Below, in pieces: positions 23,381 to 33,248 of a stretch of 64,000 bases of DNA. Position 1 is the stretch's first letter. Every line of letters begins with the position of its first letter. The notes beneath the pieces are model-generated. The model did no database searches. It saw only the letters and a list, made by a program, of their open reading frames with translations, and was not told the origin of the DNA. The stretch is taken from NCBI RefSeq assembly GCF_029892095.1, contig NZ_JARZAE010000004.1, positions 4,092,001 through 4,156,000 of the forward strand. The letters run 5' to 3'. The DNA comes from Kitasatospora sp. MAP12-44 (lineage in GTDB: Bacteria; Actinomycetota; Actinomycetes; Streptomycetales; Streptomycetaceae). The position numbers and the translations under genes were made by a program.

Positions 23381-25927
23381 TCAGTGCAGGGCGAGCGAGA
23401 CGCTCGTCGGGTTGCCCTCAGTGATCGGCGTGGGCGAGTCGTACCAGGTGCCCGCGTTGGTGTAGATCTCGTGCAGCGTGTTGTTCTCGACGGCTTCGAT
23501 GACACGGTCACCGGTGGGCCGGATCTTGACCGAGAGGCTCTTGATACCAGTGCCGGCGCCGGGGACAACGGCGTCGTGCCAACCGTCCGCTGCCGAGTGG
23601 ATCTCGTGCAGCACACCGCCCTCGACGGCCTCGATCACCCGCTGTCCGGAGGCGTTGTAGGCGAAGCTCATCGCGGTGGCGTTCGACGCGACACCCTGGA
23701 TGGCGTTGTCGTGCCAGCCGTCGGGCGCCGAGTAGATCTCATGCAGCACACCACCCTCGATCGCCTCGATCACCCGCCCACCCGACGGACTGAACGAGAA
23801 GCTCAACGCGGTGGCATTCGAAGCGACACCCTGAATCGCACCGTCGTGCCAACCACCCGGCGCCGAGTAGATCTCATGCAGCACACCACCCTCGATCGCC
23901 TCGATCACCCGCCCACCCGACGGACTGAACGAGAAGCTCAGCGCCGAGACGTTCGCGCCGACGCCGGGGACCATGGCGTCGTGCCAACCGTCCGGCGCCG
24001 AGTAGAGCTCGTTCAGCACACCGTAATCAACCGCCTCGATCACCCGCGCACCCGACGGCGTGTAGGCGAAGTCCAGCGTGCTTGCGGATATCGGGAAGTT
24101 GAAGGTGGTGATGGCATTGGTGTGCCAGCCCAGGTTGTCGTTGTAGATCTCCGTCAGTTGCCCGTTCTGCACCGTCTCAATCGTGCGGTTCAGCGGTAGC
24201 AGGACGCCTACCGGCACAGCCTGTTTCGTGGTCGCCGAACGGCCGTGGTCGTCGGTGACGGTCAGCGTCGCCGTGTACGTCCCCGGCCCCGGGTACGTGT
24301 GCGTGAACGGAGCCAATGACAACGGCCCGGAGTTCACCGCCTGCGGCGAGCCGTCACCGAAGTCCAGCACGGACTTGGCAACGGGCCAAGGACTCCCCGC
24401 ACTCTCGCTGAGCGTCTCCGTGGGCACCGACCAGTCGGTCTGCGATGCCGAGACAGCGGGCGTGATGGGCCCGACCGGCTGGATCATGACCGCGCTGGTG
24501 GCTGTCCGGGTGATCAGACCGTCGGTGACGGTGACCGAGAGGGTGTAGGTGCCGGGGCCCGGGAAGGTGTGCGTCAGCTGGGACGAACCGATCGCCGGCG
24601 TCACCTTCGGGCTGCCGTCCCCAAAGTCCAGCGTCCCAGTGACCGGCCCCCAACCATTGCCCACCCACACCGCAAGGTCCGCGTCCAGCGGATGCCCAAC
24701 GACCTGGGTCGATGTCGGGTTGACAGACGCCCCAAGCGGGTTCTGGAACTCGGTTGCCCCGCGGTCGTAGTAGCCCACGCCGGTACCGGTGTTGGCGACC
24801 AGCGGGTCGTCGACCCGCGGGTGGCCGTTGATGTCCGTGGCCAGCTCGCCGGGCGCCGTGGCATCGGCCGAGTCAGTCGCTGCAGGCACGGCGCCAGCGT
24901 AATTTCGCTTAGCGCTGGCGATGTCGTGATTGCCCTGGCCGGTGGCAGCGGCAAACGCGGCCGGCGACGTGTAAGTGGCGTCGCCCCATGCGTAGTCCAC
25001 CTTGCCCGGCGCCTGGAACACCACGTTGTAGTCCACCCTGGTCCCGGTGACCGAGGAAGCCGATACCGCCAGATCGGGCTGCGCGAGACACGGGGTGAAT
25101 AGGGGTACGGCGATGTTGTTCTCGATCGTGGAGTTCGCCGAGCTCCCGGCGAGCACAACAGCAGTACCGCAAATGGCGCTGAACGAGTTGCTGGTCACCA
25201 CGGTGCCCGGGGCATCGGTGACCGTGACGCCCGCACTTTCACCACTTCCCGGCGGGACGTCCCCGGACTCGATCCGGTTGGTCGTGACGACCGTGCCGGT
25301 AACGCCGGCGTCGACCACTACGCCGGAGCCGGCCAGGTTCATGCTGTTGCGGCTGACCGTGGAAGCCGTGGTCCTCCCGGTGAGCCGGATGCCCGGGGGG
25401 TAGGGAGCGAGCCCGTCACCGACCGCCGCAAGGCCGTTTCCGTCCACGGTGATCCGGTCGGAGTCCGAGACAAGGACCGCCTCCTGCGGCGCCTGGAGGT
25501 CGAGGCCCGTCACCGTGACGTCGTGCACGCCGGAGAACACGAAAGCGTGCAGCCTGGTCAGCTCGGTGATACCGCCGTAGGGGTTGACACCGATCGTGCC
25601 CGGCCGAACCGTCTCGTTCGGGCTGCCCTGGAAGGTGATGGGGTGGCCCGGAGTTCCGGAGTGGGTGACGGTGACCTGCTCCGAATAGTAGGTGTTCGGG
25701 GCGATCAGCACGGTCTGACCGGGCTGTGCGGCGTTCGCCGCCTCCTGCACAGTGCAGAAAGGCTCCGCCTGCGTACCCGGACCGCCGTTCCAGCAGCCCG
25801 CAGCGGAGCCGTTGTTGACGTAAAGCGTGGTCGGATCGGCCTGCGCGACGAACGCCGGCAGCGCCGACCCGAGAATGGCGGAACTGACGATCGCCGCGGC
25901 AAGGCCGACATGACGACGTACTGGCAC
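23381..25927 (-). CDS. Secreted parallel beta-helix / PKD / six-repeat propeller protein, copy A
   Basis: An 848-residue exported protein from GTG 25927 (GGGGGA upstream). A signal peptide (MPVRRHVGLAAAIVSSAILG up to AQA-DP, residue 30) leads to a right-handed beta-helix of the pectate-lyase/NosD type (about 31-395; TLYVNNGSA, GTPGHPITFQG, STIENNIAV). Two PKD domains follow (about 412-580; DFGDGSPK and HTFPGPGTYTLSVTVTDG), then six ~45-residue repeats (about 582-848) of the form RVIEAIEGGVLHEIYSA...GWHD, suggesting a six-bladed propeller. It probably binds or processes polysaccharide outside the cell. It is the last of four tandem paralogues and the most separated, with a hydrolase gene upstream. 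Substrate unknown. Confidence 0.78.
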   Translation of the reverse strand: MPVRRHVGLAAAIVSSAILGSALPAFVAQADPTTLYVNNGSAAGCWNGGPGTQAEPFCTVQEAANAAQPGQTVLIAPNTYYSEQVTVTHSGTPGHPITFQGSPNETVRPGTIGVNPYGGITELTRLHAFVFSGVHDVTVTGLDLQAPQEAVLVSDSDRITVDGNGLAAVGDGLAPYPPGIRLTGRTTASTVSRNSMNLAGSGVVVDAGVTGTVVTTNRIESGDVPPGSGESAGVTVTDAPGTVVTSNSFSAICGTAVVLAGSSANSTIENNIAVPLFTPCLAQPDLAVSASSVTGTRVDYNVVFQAPGKVDYAWGDATYTSPAAFAAATGQGNHDIASAKRNYAGAVPAATDSADATAPGELATDINGHPRVDDPLVANTGTGVGYYDRGATEFQNPLGASVNPTSTQVVGHPLDADLAVWVGNGWGPVTGTLDFGDGSPKVTPAIGSSQLTHTFPGPGTYTLSVTVTDGLITRTATSAVMIQPVGPITPAVSASQTDWSVPTETLSESAGSPWPVAKSVLDFGDGSPQAVNSGPLSLAPFTHTYPGPGTYTATLTVTDDHGRSATTKQAVPVGVLLPLNRTIETVQNGQLTEIYNDNLGWHTNAITTFNFPISASTLDFAYTPSGARVIEAVDYGVLNELYSAPDGWHDAMVPGVGANVSALSFSFSPSGGRVIEAIEGGVLHEIYSAPGGWHDGAIQGVASNATALSFSFSPSGGRVIEAIEGGVLHEIYSAPDGWHDNAIQGVASNATAMSFAYNASGQRVIEAVEGGVLHEIHSAADGWHDAVVPGAGTGIKSLSVKIRPTGDRVIEAVENNTLHEIYTNAGTWYDSPTPITEGNPTSVSLALH

Positions 25928-26045
25928 GATTGATCCCCCAAGAACGAGAAAAGCGCTGGTGGTACCCCCAAAGCGGGAGGATGTCCGATCAACCAGTGCC
26001 GCGCAAGCCAGTATCCTCAGCCCCGCCCGGCCGCCGCGCCCCGGG
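25928..26045 (-). promoter_or_regulatory. Conserved upstream block of beta-helix gene A
   Basis: About 118 bases that are nearly identical in front of all four beta-helix genes, ending in GGGGGATCAATC before the GTG. The conservation outside coding DNA points to a shared promoter and operator. It contains CACTGGTTGATCGG on the reverse strand; I cannot place a firm -35/-10 pair. Confidence 0.65.
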
Positions 26046-26059
26046 TACCAGAACGGCAC

Positions 26060-26094
26060 GATGGCCCCGACCGGGAGGACCGGCCGGGGCCATC
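26060..26094 (-). terminator. Terminator of the double hydrolase gene
   Basis: A 15-bp stem with one mismatch (GATGGCCCCGACCGG, loop GAGGA, CCGGCCGGGGCCATC) lies 38 nt after the stop at 26132, between the hydrolase and the promoter block of beta-helix gene A. Confidence 0.75.
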
Positions 26095-26131
26095 GCCGCT
26101 ATCGACGACGCCGGGAACGCCGGCGACGGGC

Positions 26132-27634
26132 TCAGCCCTGCAGGTGGCCCAGTACGGATCGCACCGCGCGCTCCACCGCCTGGCGCGCCTCGTCGGTGTG
26201 GTCGATCGACTCGAAGCCGTGGTGGCCGAGCGGCACGTCGATCACCTCGACATCGGCCTTGCAGTCGTCGGCGGCGGCCAGGAACTGCTCGACCGTCACC
26301 GCGATTTCCGCGACCTCCAGTCCCACGCGGGTCACCACGATCGGCAGCTCCCCCGCACCGCCCACCGCAGCCGCAGGGTGGAACGGGGACTCCCCGAGCC
26401 CCCAGCTCGGCGGCGGCGCGAGCACGGGGTAGCTCGCCGCCACACACCGCAGCCACGCCGGGGGCGCCGCGAGCCAGTGCGCCGACAACAGCCCGCCGCC
26501 GGAGAAGAACCACAGGGCCACGCGGTCCCCGTCGACGCGCGGATCGGCTCGTGCGAGCTCGACGGCTGCGGCGACGTCCTCGGCGGCGCGCCCGTAGTCG
26601 CCCAGACCGTGCAGCCGGTGATCCACCGTCACACCGACCACGCCCAGACTCGCCGCGTACTGGCCGTAGCCGACAAAGGTCGGCCAGTCCCGCGGCTTGG
26701 GCTCCAGGTCGGCGGCAAACGGGCCGCCATGCACGAACACCACCGCCGGGCGCGGGCCGTCGGTGTCCGCCGGCAGATAGAGGTCGACCTGTCCCACCCG
26801 CTCACGGCGCTGCTCCGGCACGTCCAGCAGGAAGGGCAGCGGCTGTACGGACTGGTCCCGCACGGCTGCGGGCACCCGCTGACCTTCCCCCGCGGCGGCT
26901 CGAATCAGTACCTCGGCCAACTCGTCGGGGGCGGAGAGCATCGGCCAGTGGCCGGTCTCAAGCTCGAAGAAGCCCACCCGGGGGTCGGTGAGCGCCTTGT
27001 AGCGCGGGTCCCCCATGCGGACCACGATCTTGACCATGGCGATGCTCGACCCGTTGGCCGTGCAGAGGATGCCGGAGGTCGGTATCCGGGCGAGCGCCCC
27101 CGACAGCCGCAGCGGCTGGGTGAGCGTACCCAGCGGCTGCGGCGTGGCCAGCCGGACCAGCCGTGCCAGCGCGTCTGCCGGGACGCCGGCGGTACTGCCC
27201 CAGAGCGGCCACTCGTCGAGCGACGGCGGGGCGATCCGCCAGCCGAACTCGGCCCGCTGCACCAGCCGTTCGCGCACCGCCGGATCGGGCAGCAGGTCGA
27301 GCACCGACTCACCGTCCAGGGGGAGGCCCGAATCCAGGTAGACGATCCGCGCGACCCGGTCCGGGCGCCGATCGGCGGCGCCCAGCACCGGGTGGATGCC
27401 GTAGTCGTGGCCGACGATCACCACCTCCGGGGCCTCCAGGTGGTCGATCACCTGCACCAGGTCCTCGATATGCGTCTCCAGTTCCGTGTCCGGTCCCGCC
27501 AGGTGGCGGCGGTCGCCCATGCCGGTGAGCGTGACCGCGTGCACCTCGGCTCCCGACTCCCGCAGCCGTGCGGCCACTTCCCGCCATATCCAGCCGCCGG
27601 TATAGCTGCCCGACACCAGTACGAACGCCGTCAT
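26132..27634 (-). CDS. Double alpha/beta hydrolase (two hydrolase domains in one chain)
   Basis: A 500-residue protein with two alpha/beta-hydrolase folds. Domain 1 (about 1-245) starts directly with FVLVSGSYTGGWIWREVA and resembles EstC/MenH-like esterases, but its nucleophile elbow reads VGHDYG, with Asp where relatives have Ser, as in dehalogenases and epoxide hydrolases; a His lies in LETGHWPML. Domain 2 (about 270-500) has oxyanion HGG in FVHGGPF, elbow FSGGG and a C-terminal His in PLGHHGFE, typical of a BD-FAE/peptidase-like esterase. No signal peptide. It interrupts the tandem beta-helix series, with its own terminator. Substrates unknown. Confidence 0.75.
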   Translation of the reverse strand: MTAFVLVSGSYTGGWIWREVAARLRESGAEVHAVTLTGMGDRRHLAGPDTELETHIEDLVQVIDHLEAPEVVIVGHDYGIHPVLGAADRRPDRVARIVYLDSGLPLDGESVLDLLPDPAVRERLVQRAEFGWRIAPPSLDEWPLWGSTAGVPADALARLVRLATPQPLGTLTQPLRLSGALARIPTSGILCTANGSSIAMVKIVVRMGDPRYKALTDPRVGFFELETGHWPMLSAPDELAEVLIRAAAGEGQRVPAAVRDQSVQPLPFLLDVPEQRRERVGQVDLYLPADTDGPRPAVVFVHGGPFAADLEPKPRDWPTFVGYGQYAASLGVVGVTVDHRLHGLGDYGRAAEDVAAAVELARADPRVDGDRVALWFFSGGGLLSAHWLAAPPAWLRCVAASYPVLAPPPSWGLGESPFHPAAAVGGAGELPIVVTRVGLEVAEIAVTVEQFLAAADDCKADVEVIDVPLGHHGFESIDHTDEARQAVERAVRSVLGHLQG

Positions 27635-27832
27635 CGCTGCCTCCTTCTACCGTCTTGTGCGCCTTGCACGCGTTGCCCGCACGATCGGCCCCGCCGAGCC
27701 TTCCGCGGTCACCTGACGGTAGGAACTCCCCCTGCGGGAGATTCAAGTCCTGTCACCGGACGCCCAGGTCGCCCGTCCTGCCGACTGACCCGAGTGGGCG
27801 GCGCCCTGGGTGCCTCCGGGTGGAAACAGCAC

Positions 27833-27862
27833 GGCAGGGCCACCCCGAAGGGCGGCCCTGCC
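27833..27862 (-). terminator. Terminator of beta-helix gene B
   Basis: GGCAGGGCC (27833-27841) pairs with GGCCCTGCC (27854-27862), with a further inner CCC/GGG pairing, 14 nt after the stop of the gene at 27877. Same position and form as in the other copies. Confidence 0.8.
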
Positions 27863-27876
27863 GGTGGGACGATGCG

Positions 27877-30414
27877 TCAGTGCAGGGCGAGCGAGACGCT
27901 CGTCAGGTTGCCCGAGTTGATCGGTGTGGGCGAGTCGCTCCAGGTGCCCGCGTTGGTGTAGATCTCGTGCACCGTGCTGTCGTTCTCGACAGCTTCGATG
28001 ACACGGTCACCGGTCGGCCGGAACTTGAGCGACAGGCTCTTGATGCCGGCACCGGCACCGGGAACAACGGCGTCGTGCCAACCATCCGCCGCGGAGTAGA
28101 CCTCATGCAGGACACCACCCTCGATCGCCTCGATCACCCGCCCACCCGACTTGTTGTACGAGAAGCTCAGGGCCGAAGCGTTCGGCGCGACACCCTGGAT
28201 CGCATTGTCATGCCAACCATCCGCCGCGGAGTAGACCTCGTGCAGCACACCACCCTCGATCGCCTCGATCACCCGCCCACCCGACGGGCTGAACGAGAAG
28301 CTCATCGCCGAGACGTTCGGCGCGACACCCTGGATCGCATTGTCATGCCAACCATCCGCCGCGGAGTAGATCTCGTGCAGCACACCACCCTCGATCGCCT
28401 CGATCACCCGCCCACCCGACGGGCTGAGTGAGAAGCTCAGCGCGGTCGCATTCGCACCGGCACCCTGGATCGCGCCGTCGTGCCAACCGTCCGCCGCTGA
28501 GTAGACCTCATGCAGCACACCGTTCTCCACCGCCTCGATCACCCGCGCACCCGACGGGGTGTAGGTGAAGTCCAGCGTGCTCGCGGGGATCAGCTTGTTG
28601 CTGGCGGTGATGGCGTTGGTGTGCCAGCCCAGGTTGTCGTTGTAGATCTCCGTCAGCCGCCCGTTCTGCACCGTCTCGATCGTGCGGTTCAGCGGTAGCA
28701 AGACGCCCACCGGCACCTTCTCCGTCGTGGTCGACGAACGGCCGTGGTCATCGGTGACGGTCAGGGTCGCTGTGTACGTCCCCGGCCCCGGGTACGTGTG
28801 TGTGAACGGGTTCGGGGACAACGGCCCGGAGTTCACTGCCTTCGGCGAGCCGTCACCGAAGTCCAGCACAAACTTGGCAACGGGCCAAGGACTCGTCGCG
28901 CTCTCGCTGAACGTCTCCGTGGGCACTGACCAGTCGGTCTGCCATCCCCCGAAAGCGGCCGTGATGGGCCAGACCGGCTGGACAGTGAACCTGCTGGTGG
29001 CCGTCCGGGTGACCATACCGTCGGTGACGGTGAGCGAGAGGGTGTAGGTGCCGGGGCCCGGGTAGGTGTGCGTCACCACACCCGTCACCGACGACACCTT
29101 CGGACTTCCGTCCCCGAAGTCCAGCGTCCCAGTGACCGGCCCCCAGGCGCTGCCCACCCCCACCTGGACGGCCGCGTCCAGCGGATGCCCAACGGCATAG
29201 CTCAGTTGCGCCGAGACACTCGGCCCAAGCGGATCCTGGAACTCGACTGCCCCGCGGTCGTAGTAACCCACGCCGGTACCCGTGTTGGCGACCTGCGGGT
29301 CATCGACACGCGGGTTGCCGTAGAGATCGGTGGCCAGCTCGCCGGGCGCCGTGGCATCAGCCGAGTCAACCCACCCACCATTGCTCGAAGTGTTAGCGCT
29401 GGCGATGTCGTGGCTGCCCTGGCCGGTGGCAGCGGTAAAGGCGGCCGGCGACGTGTAAGTGGCATCGCCCCAGGCGTAGTTCACCTTGCCCGACACCTGG
29501 GACACGAGGTTGTAGTCCACCTTGGTTCCGCTGACCGAGGCAGCCGAGACCACCAGATCAGGCTGTCCGGCACACGTGGAGATGGGGGAGGTCGCGATGT
29601 TGTTCTCGATCGTGGAGTTCGCCGAGCTCCCGGCGATCACAAGAGCAGTCATGTTGCAACCCACGCCCAGCGTGTTGCTGGTCACCACGGTGCCTGGGGC
29701 ATCGGTGACCGTGACGCCCGTACCTCCGGACAAGATCAGGTTGGTCGTGACGACCGCGCCGGTGACGCCGGCATCGACCGCGACGCCGGAGACGAGGGTG
29801 TCGTCCAGGATGTAGGCGGCGGCGCGGTAGAAGGTGTTGCGGCTGACCGTGGACGCCGTGGTCTTCCCGGTGAGCCGGATGCTCGGGACACCAGGAGTGC
29901 CCCCACCTCCGGCCGACCAAAGGGTGTTTCCGTCCATGGTGATCCGGTCGGAGCCCGAGACGAGGACCGCCTCCTGCGACGCCTGGAGGTTGAGGCCCGT
30001 CACCGTGACGTCGTGGACGCCGGAGAGCACGAATGCGTGCGGAATCGTCTGCGCATCAGGACTACTGGCGGGGACACCGATCATGCCAGAAGGACTCGCG
30101 ACGTCCGGGCTGCCCCGGAAGGTGATGGGGTGGCCCGGAGTTCCGGAGTGGGTGACAGTGACCTGCTCCAGGTACGTGGTGTTCCGGGCGATCTGCACGG
30201 TCTGGCCGGGCTGCGCGGCGTTCGCCGCCGCCTGCACGGTACAGAACGGCTTCGCCTGCGTGCCCGTACCGGCGTCGGAGCAGCCCGAGGGTGAGGCGTT
30301 GTTGACGTAGAGCGTGGTCGGATCGGCCTGCGCGACAAACCCCGGCAACGCCGATCCGAGAATGGTGGAACTCACGATCGCCGCGGCAAGGCCGACATGA
30401 CGACGTACTGGCAC
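27877..30414 (-). CDS. Secreted parallel beta-helix / PKD / six-repeat propeller protein, copy B
   Basis: 845 residues from GTG 30414, same architecture as its three paralogues: signal peptide ending at AQA-DP, beta-helix (NNIATSPIS, DYNLVSQVSGKV), two PKD domains (DFGDGSPK, HTYPGPGTYTLSLTVTDG), and six propeller-like repeats of which four are close to RVIEAIEGGVLHEVYSAADG. Signal region, beta-helix framework and repeats are very alike between copies, while loops in the helix (for example around SPDAQTIPH and the Thr/Val strands) differ. It has its own promoter block and terminator, so it is probably monocistronic. Confidence 0.78.
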   Translation of the reverse strand: MPVRRHVGLAAAIVSSTILGSALPGFVAQADPTTLYVNNASPSGCSDAGTGTQAKPFCTVQAAANAAQPGQTVQIARNTTYLEQVTVTHSGTPGHPITFRGSPDVASPSGMIGVPASSPDAQTIPHAFVLSGVHDVTVTGLNLQASQEAVLVSGSDRITMDGNTLWSAGGGGTPGVPSIRLTGKTTASTVSRNTFYRAAAYILDDTLVSGVAVDAGVTGAVVTTNLILSGGTGVTVTDAPGTVVTSNTLGVGCNMTALVIAGSSANSTIENNIATSPISTCAGQPDLVVSAASVSGTKVDYNLVSQVSGKVNYAWGDATYTSPAAFTAATGQGSHDIASANTSSNGGWVDSADATAPGELATDLYGNPRVDDPQVANTGTGVGYYDRGAVEFQDPLGPSVSAQLSYAVGHPLDAAVQVGVGSAWGPVTGTLDFGDGSPKVSSVTGVVTHTYPGPGTYTLSLTVTDGMVTRTATSRFTVQPVWPITAAFGGWQTDWSVPTETFSESATSPWPVAKFVLDFGDGSPKAVNSGPLSPNPFTHTYPGPGTYTATLTVTDDHGRSSTTTEKVPVGVLLPLNRTIETVQNGRLTEIYNDNLGWHTNAITASNKLIPASTLDFTYTPSGARVIEAVENGVLHEVYSAADGWHDGAIQGAGANATALSFSLSPSGGRVIEAIEGGVLHEIYSAADGWHDNAIQGVAPNVSAMSFSFSPSGGRVIEAIEGGVLHEVYSAADGWHDNAIQGVAPNASALSFSYNKSGGRVIEAIEGGVLHEVYSAADGWHDAVVPGAGAGIKSLSLKFRPTGDRVIEAVENDSTVHEIYTNAGTWSDSPTPINSGNLTSVSLALH

Positions 30415-30540
30415 GATTGATCCCCCAAGAACGAGCAAGCGCTGGTGGTACCCCCAAAGCGGGAGGATGTCCGATCAACCAGCGCCGCGCAAGCCAGTAT
30501 CCACAAGCCCCGCCCGCCCACCGCGCCCCGGGTACGGCAA
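30415..30540 (-). promoter_or_regulatory. Conserved upstream block of beta-helix gene B
   Basis: Near-identical to the blocks upstream of the other three copies. It lies between the terminator of copy C and the GTG of copy B, so each gene carries its own start signal. Confidence 0.65.
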
Positions 30541-30546
30541 CGGCAC

Positions 30547-30576
30547 GGCAGGGCCACCCCGAAGGGCGGCCCTGCC
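30547..30576 (-). terminator. Terminator of beta-helix gene C
   Basis: The same 30-nt hairpin as at 27833-27862 (GGCAGGGCC with GGCCCTGCC), 14 nt after the stop of the gene at 30591. Confidence 0.8.
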
Positions 30577-30590
30577 GGTGGGACGGTGCG

Positions 30591-33116
30591 TCAGCGCAGG
30601 CCGAGCGAGACGCTCGTGAGGAAACCCAAGTCGATCGGCGTGATCGAGTCACGCCAGGTGCCCGCGTTGGTGTAGATCTCGTGCGCCATGCTGTCGTTCT
30701 CGACGGCTTCGATGACACGGTCACCGGTCGGCCGGAACTTGAGCGACAGGCTCTTGATGCCGGCACCTGCGCCGGGAACAACGGCATCGTGCCACCCGTC
30801 CGCAGCCGAGTAGACCTCGTGCAGCACACCGTTCTCAACCGCCTCGATCACCCGCCCACCCGACGGACTGTACGAGAAGCTCAACGCGGTGGCATTCGGC
30901 GCGACACCCTGAATCGCACCGTCGTGCCACCCGTCCGGAGCCGAGTAGATCTCGTGCAGCACGCCACCCTCGATCGCCTCAATCACCCGCCCACCCGACG
31001 GACTGTACGAGAAGCTCAACGCGGTGGCATTCGGCGCGACACCCTGAATCGCACCGTCGTGCCACCCGTCCGGAGCCGAGTAGATCTCGTGCAGCACGCC
31101 ACCCTCGATCGCCTCAATCACCCGCCCACCCGACGGACTGTACGAGAAGCTCAACGCGGTGGCGTTCGCACCGACACCCTGAATCGCAGTGTCGTGCCAA
31201 CGGTCCGGAGCCGAGTAGATCTCGTGCAGCACGCCACCCTCGATCGCCTCAATCACCCGCCCACCCGACGGACTGAAGGAGAAGTCCATCGCGCTTACGG
31301 GCCCCGCCCCGAAGAACTGGCTGGAGCCGCTGCCTTGGTGCCAGCCCAGGCTGTCGCTGGAGGCCTCCATCAGCGACCCGTTGTACGCCGTCTCGATCGT
31401 GCGGTTCAGTGGCAGCAGAACGCCCACCCGCACGGGTTGTGACGTGGTCACCGACCGGCCGTGGTCGTCGGTGACGGTCAGCGTCGCCGTGTACGTCCCC
31501 AGCCCGGGGTACGTGTGCATGAAGGGAGCCGGGGCCAACGGCCCGGAGTTCTCCACCTTCGGCGAGCCGTCACCGAAGTCCACCACGAACTTGGTAACAG
31601 GCCAAGGACTCCCCACGGCCTCGGTGATCTGCTCACGGGGCACGGACCAGTCGGGCTGCCACGCCGAGACGGAGGCCGCGAGGGGCCAGAGCGGCTGGAT
31701 GGTGACCGTTCCGGTGGCCGTCCGGGTGGCGGTACCGTCGGCGATGGTGAGCGAGAGGGTGTAGGTGCCGGGGCCCGGGTAGGTGTGCGTCAGCTGGGTC
31801 GAACCGGTCACCGACGTCGCCTTCGGGCTGCCGTCCCCGAAGTCCACCGTCCCGGTGACCGGCCCCCAGGAGGCGTTGTTCACCGCCACTTGGACGGCCG
31901 CGTCCAGCGGATGTCCGGTGGCCAGGGTCGGTTGCCCCGTGATGGTCGCCCACACCGGATCCTGGAGCTCGAATGCCCCGCGGTCGTAGTAACCCACGCC
32001 GGTACCGGTGTTGGCGACCAACGGGTCGTCGACCCGAGGGTTGCCGTACATGTCAGTGGCCAGTTCGCCGGGCGCCGTGGCATCGGCCGAGTCAATCGCT
32101 GCAGGAATGTTGGGGTACCGAGAAGCGCTGGCGATGTCGTGGCTGCCCTGGCCGGTCGCAGCGGCAAACGCGGCCGGCGACGTGTAAGTGGCGTCGGCCC
32201 ATGCGTAGTTCACCTTGCCCGACGCCTGGGACACCAGGTTGTAGTCCACCCTGGTTCCGCTGACCGAGGCAGCCGAGACCACAAGATCGGGCTGGGCAGC
32301 ACACTGGGAGGTACCGGCTACGGCAATGTTGTTCTCGATCGTGGAGTTCGCCGAGTTCCCGGCGAGCACGACCGAGGTACTGCAACTAGCATCGATCGTG
32401 TTGCTGGTCACCGCGGTGCCCGGGGCATCGGTGACCGTGACGCCCGCACCTCCGGACGAGATCAGGTTGGTCGTGACGACCGCACCGGTGACGCCGGCGT
32501 CGACCGCTACGCCGGAGACGCCCAGGTAGATGGTGTTGCGGCTGACCGTGGACGCCGTGGTCTTCCCGGTGAGCCGGATGCCCGGGGCGCTGGGAGTGAC
32601 CCCGTACAAGAGCGAATCAAGGGTGTTTCCATTCACGATGATCCGGTCGGAGTCCGAGACGAGGACCGCCTCCTGCTGCGCCCGGAGCTCCAGATCCGTC
32701 ACCGTGACGTCGTGCACGCCGGACAGCACGAAGGCGTGTGGCAGGGTCTGCGCATCGCCACTGTTGCCAAAGACACCGATCGTGCTCGTAGACGTCTTGT
32801 CGTAGGCGTACTGGCTGCCCTGGAAGGTGATCGGGTGGCCCGGAGTTCCAGAGTGGGTGACAGTGACCTGCTCCTGATAGTTGCCCGGGGCGATCTGCAC
32901 GGTCTGACCGGGCTGCGCGGCGTTCGCCGCCGCCTGCACGGTACAGAACGGCCGCGCCTGCGTACCCGTACCACCGTCGGTGCAAGGCGTGGTGGGAGTG
33001 TTGTTGACGTAGAGCGTGGTCGGATCGGCCTGCACCACGAACGCCGGCAGCGCCGATCCGAGAATGGCGGAGCTGACGATCGCCGCGGCAAGGCCGACAT
33101 GACGACGTACTGGCAC
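30591..33116 (-). CDS. Secreted parallel beta-helix / PKD / six-repeat propeller protein, copy C
   Basis: 841 residues from GTG 33116. Signal peptide, beta-helix, two PKD domains and six C-terminal repeats as in its paralogues. Two adjacent repeats (coded around 30850-31160) are the same at the DNA level over about 180 nt at a 135-nt period, showing recent repeat duplication or gene conversion. Its first repeat is the most divergent of the set (TIETAYNGSLMEASSDSLGW). The helix region has its own loop sequences, such as YAYDKTSTSTIGV. Confidence 0.78.
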   Translation of the reverse strand: MPVRRHVGLAAAIVSSAILGSALPAFVVQADPTTLYVNNTPTTPCTDGGTGTQARPFCTVQAAANAAQPGQTVQIAPGNYQEQVTVTHSGTPGHPITFQGSQYAYDKTSTSTIGVFGNSGDAQTLPHAFVLSGVHDVTVTDLELRAQQEAVLVSDSDRIIVNGNTLDSLLYGVTPSAPGIRLTGKTTASTVSRNTIYLGVSGVAVDAGVTGAVVTTNLISSGGAGVTVTDAPGTAVTSNTIDASCSTSVVLAGNSANSTIENNIAVAGTSQCAAQPDLVVSAASVSGTRVDYNLVSQASGKVNYAWADATYTSPAAFAAATGQGSHDIASASRYPNIPAAIDSADATAPGELATDMYGNPRVDDPLVANTGTGVGYYDRGAFELQDPVWATITGQPTLATGHPLDAAVQVAVNNASWGPVTGTVDFGDGSPKATSVTGSTQLTHTYPGPGTYTLSLTIADGTATRTATGTVTIQPLWPLAASVSAWQPDWSVPREQITEAVGSPWPVTKFVVDFGDGSPKVENSGPLAPAPFMHTYPGLGTYTATLTVTDDHGRSVTTSQPVRVGVLLPLNRTIETAYNGSLMEASSDSLGWHQGSGSSQFFGAGPVSAMDFSFSPSGGRVIEAIEGGVLHEIYSAPDRWHDTAIQGVGANATALSFSYSPSGGRVIEAIEGGVLHEIYSAPDGWHDGAIQGVAPNATALSFSYSPSGGRVIEAIEGGVLHEIYSAPDGWHDGAIQGVAPNATALSFSYSPSGGRVIEAVENGVLHEVYSAADGWHDAVVPGAGAGIKSLSLKFRPTGDRVIEAVENDSMAHEIYTNAGTWRDSITPIDLGFLTSVSLGLR

Positions 33117-33240
33117 GATTGATCCCCCAAGAACGAGAAAAGCACTGGTGGTACCCCCAAAGCGGAGGATGTCCGATCAACCAGCACCGCGCAAGCCAGT
33201 ATCCACAAGCCCCGCCCGCCCACCGCGCCCCGGGTACGGG
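33117..33240 (-). promoter_or_regulatory. Conserved upstream block of beta-helix gene C
   Basis: Third copy of the conserved upstream block, with AGCACTGG in place of the AGCGCTGG of the A and B copies. It is followed on the other side by the terminator of copy D. Confidence 0.65.
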
Positions 33241-33248
33241 AACGGCAC

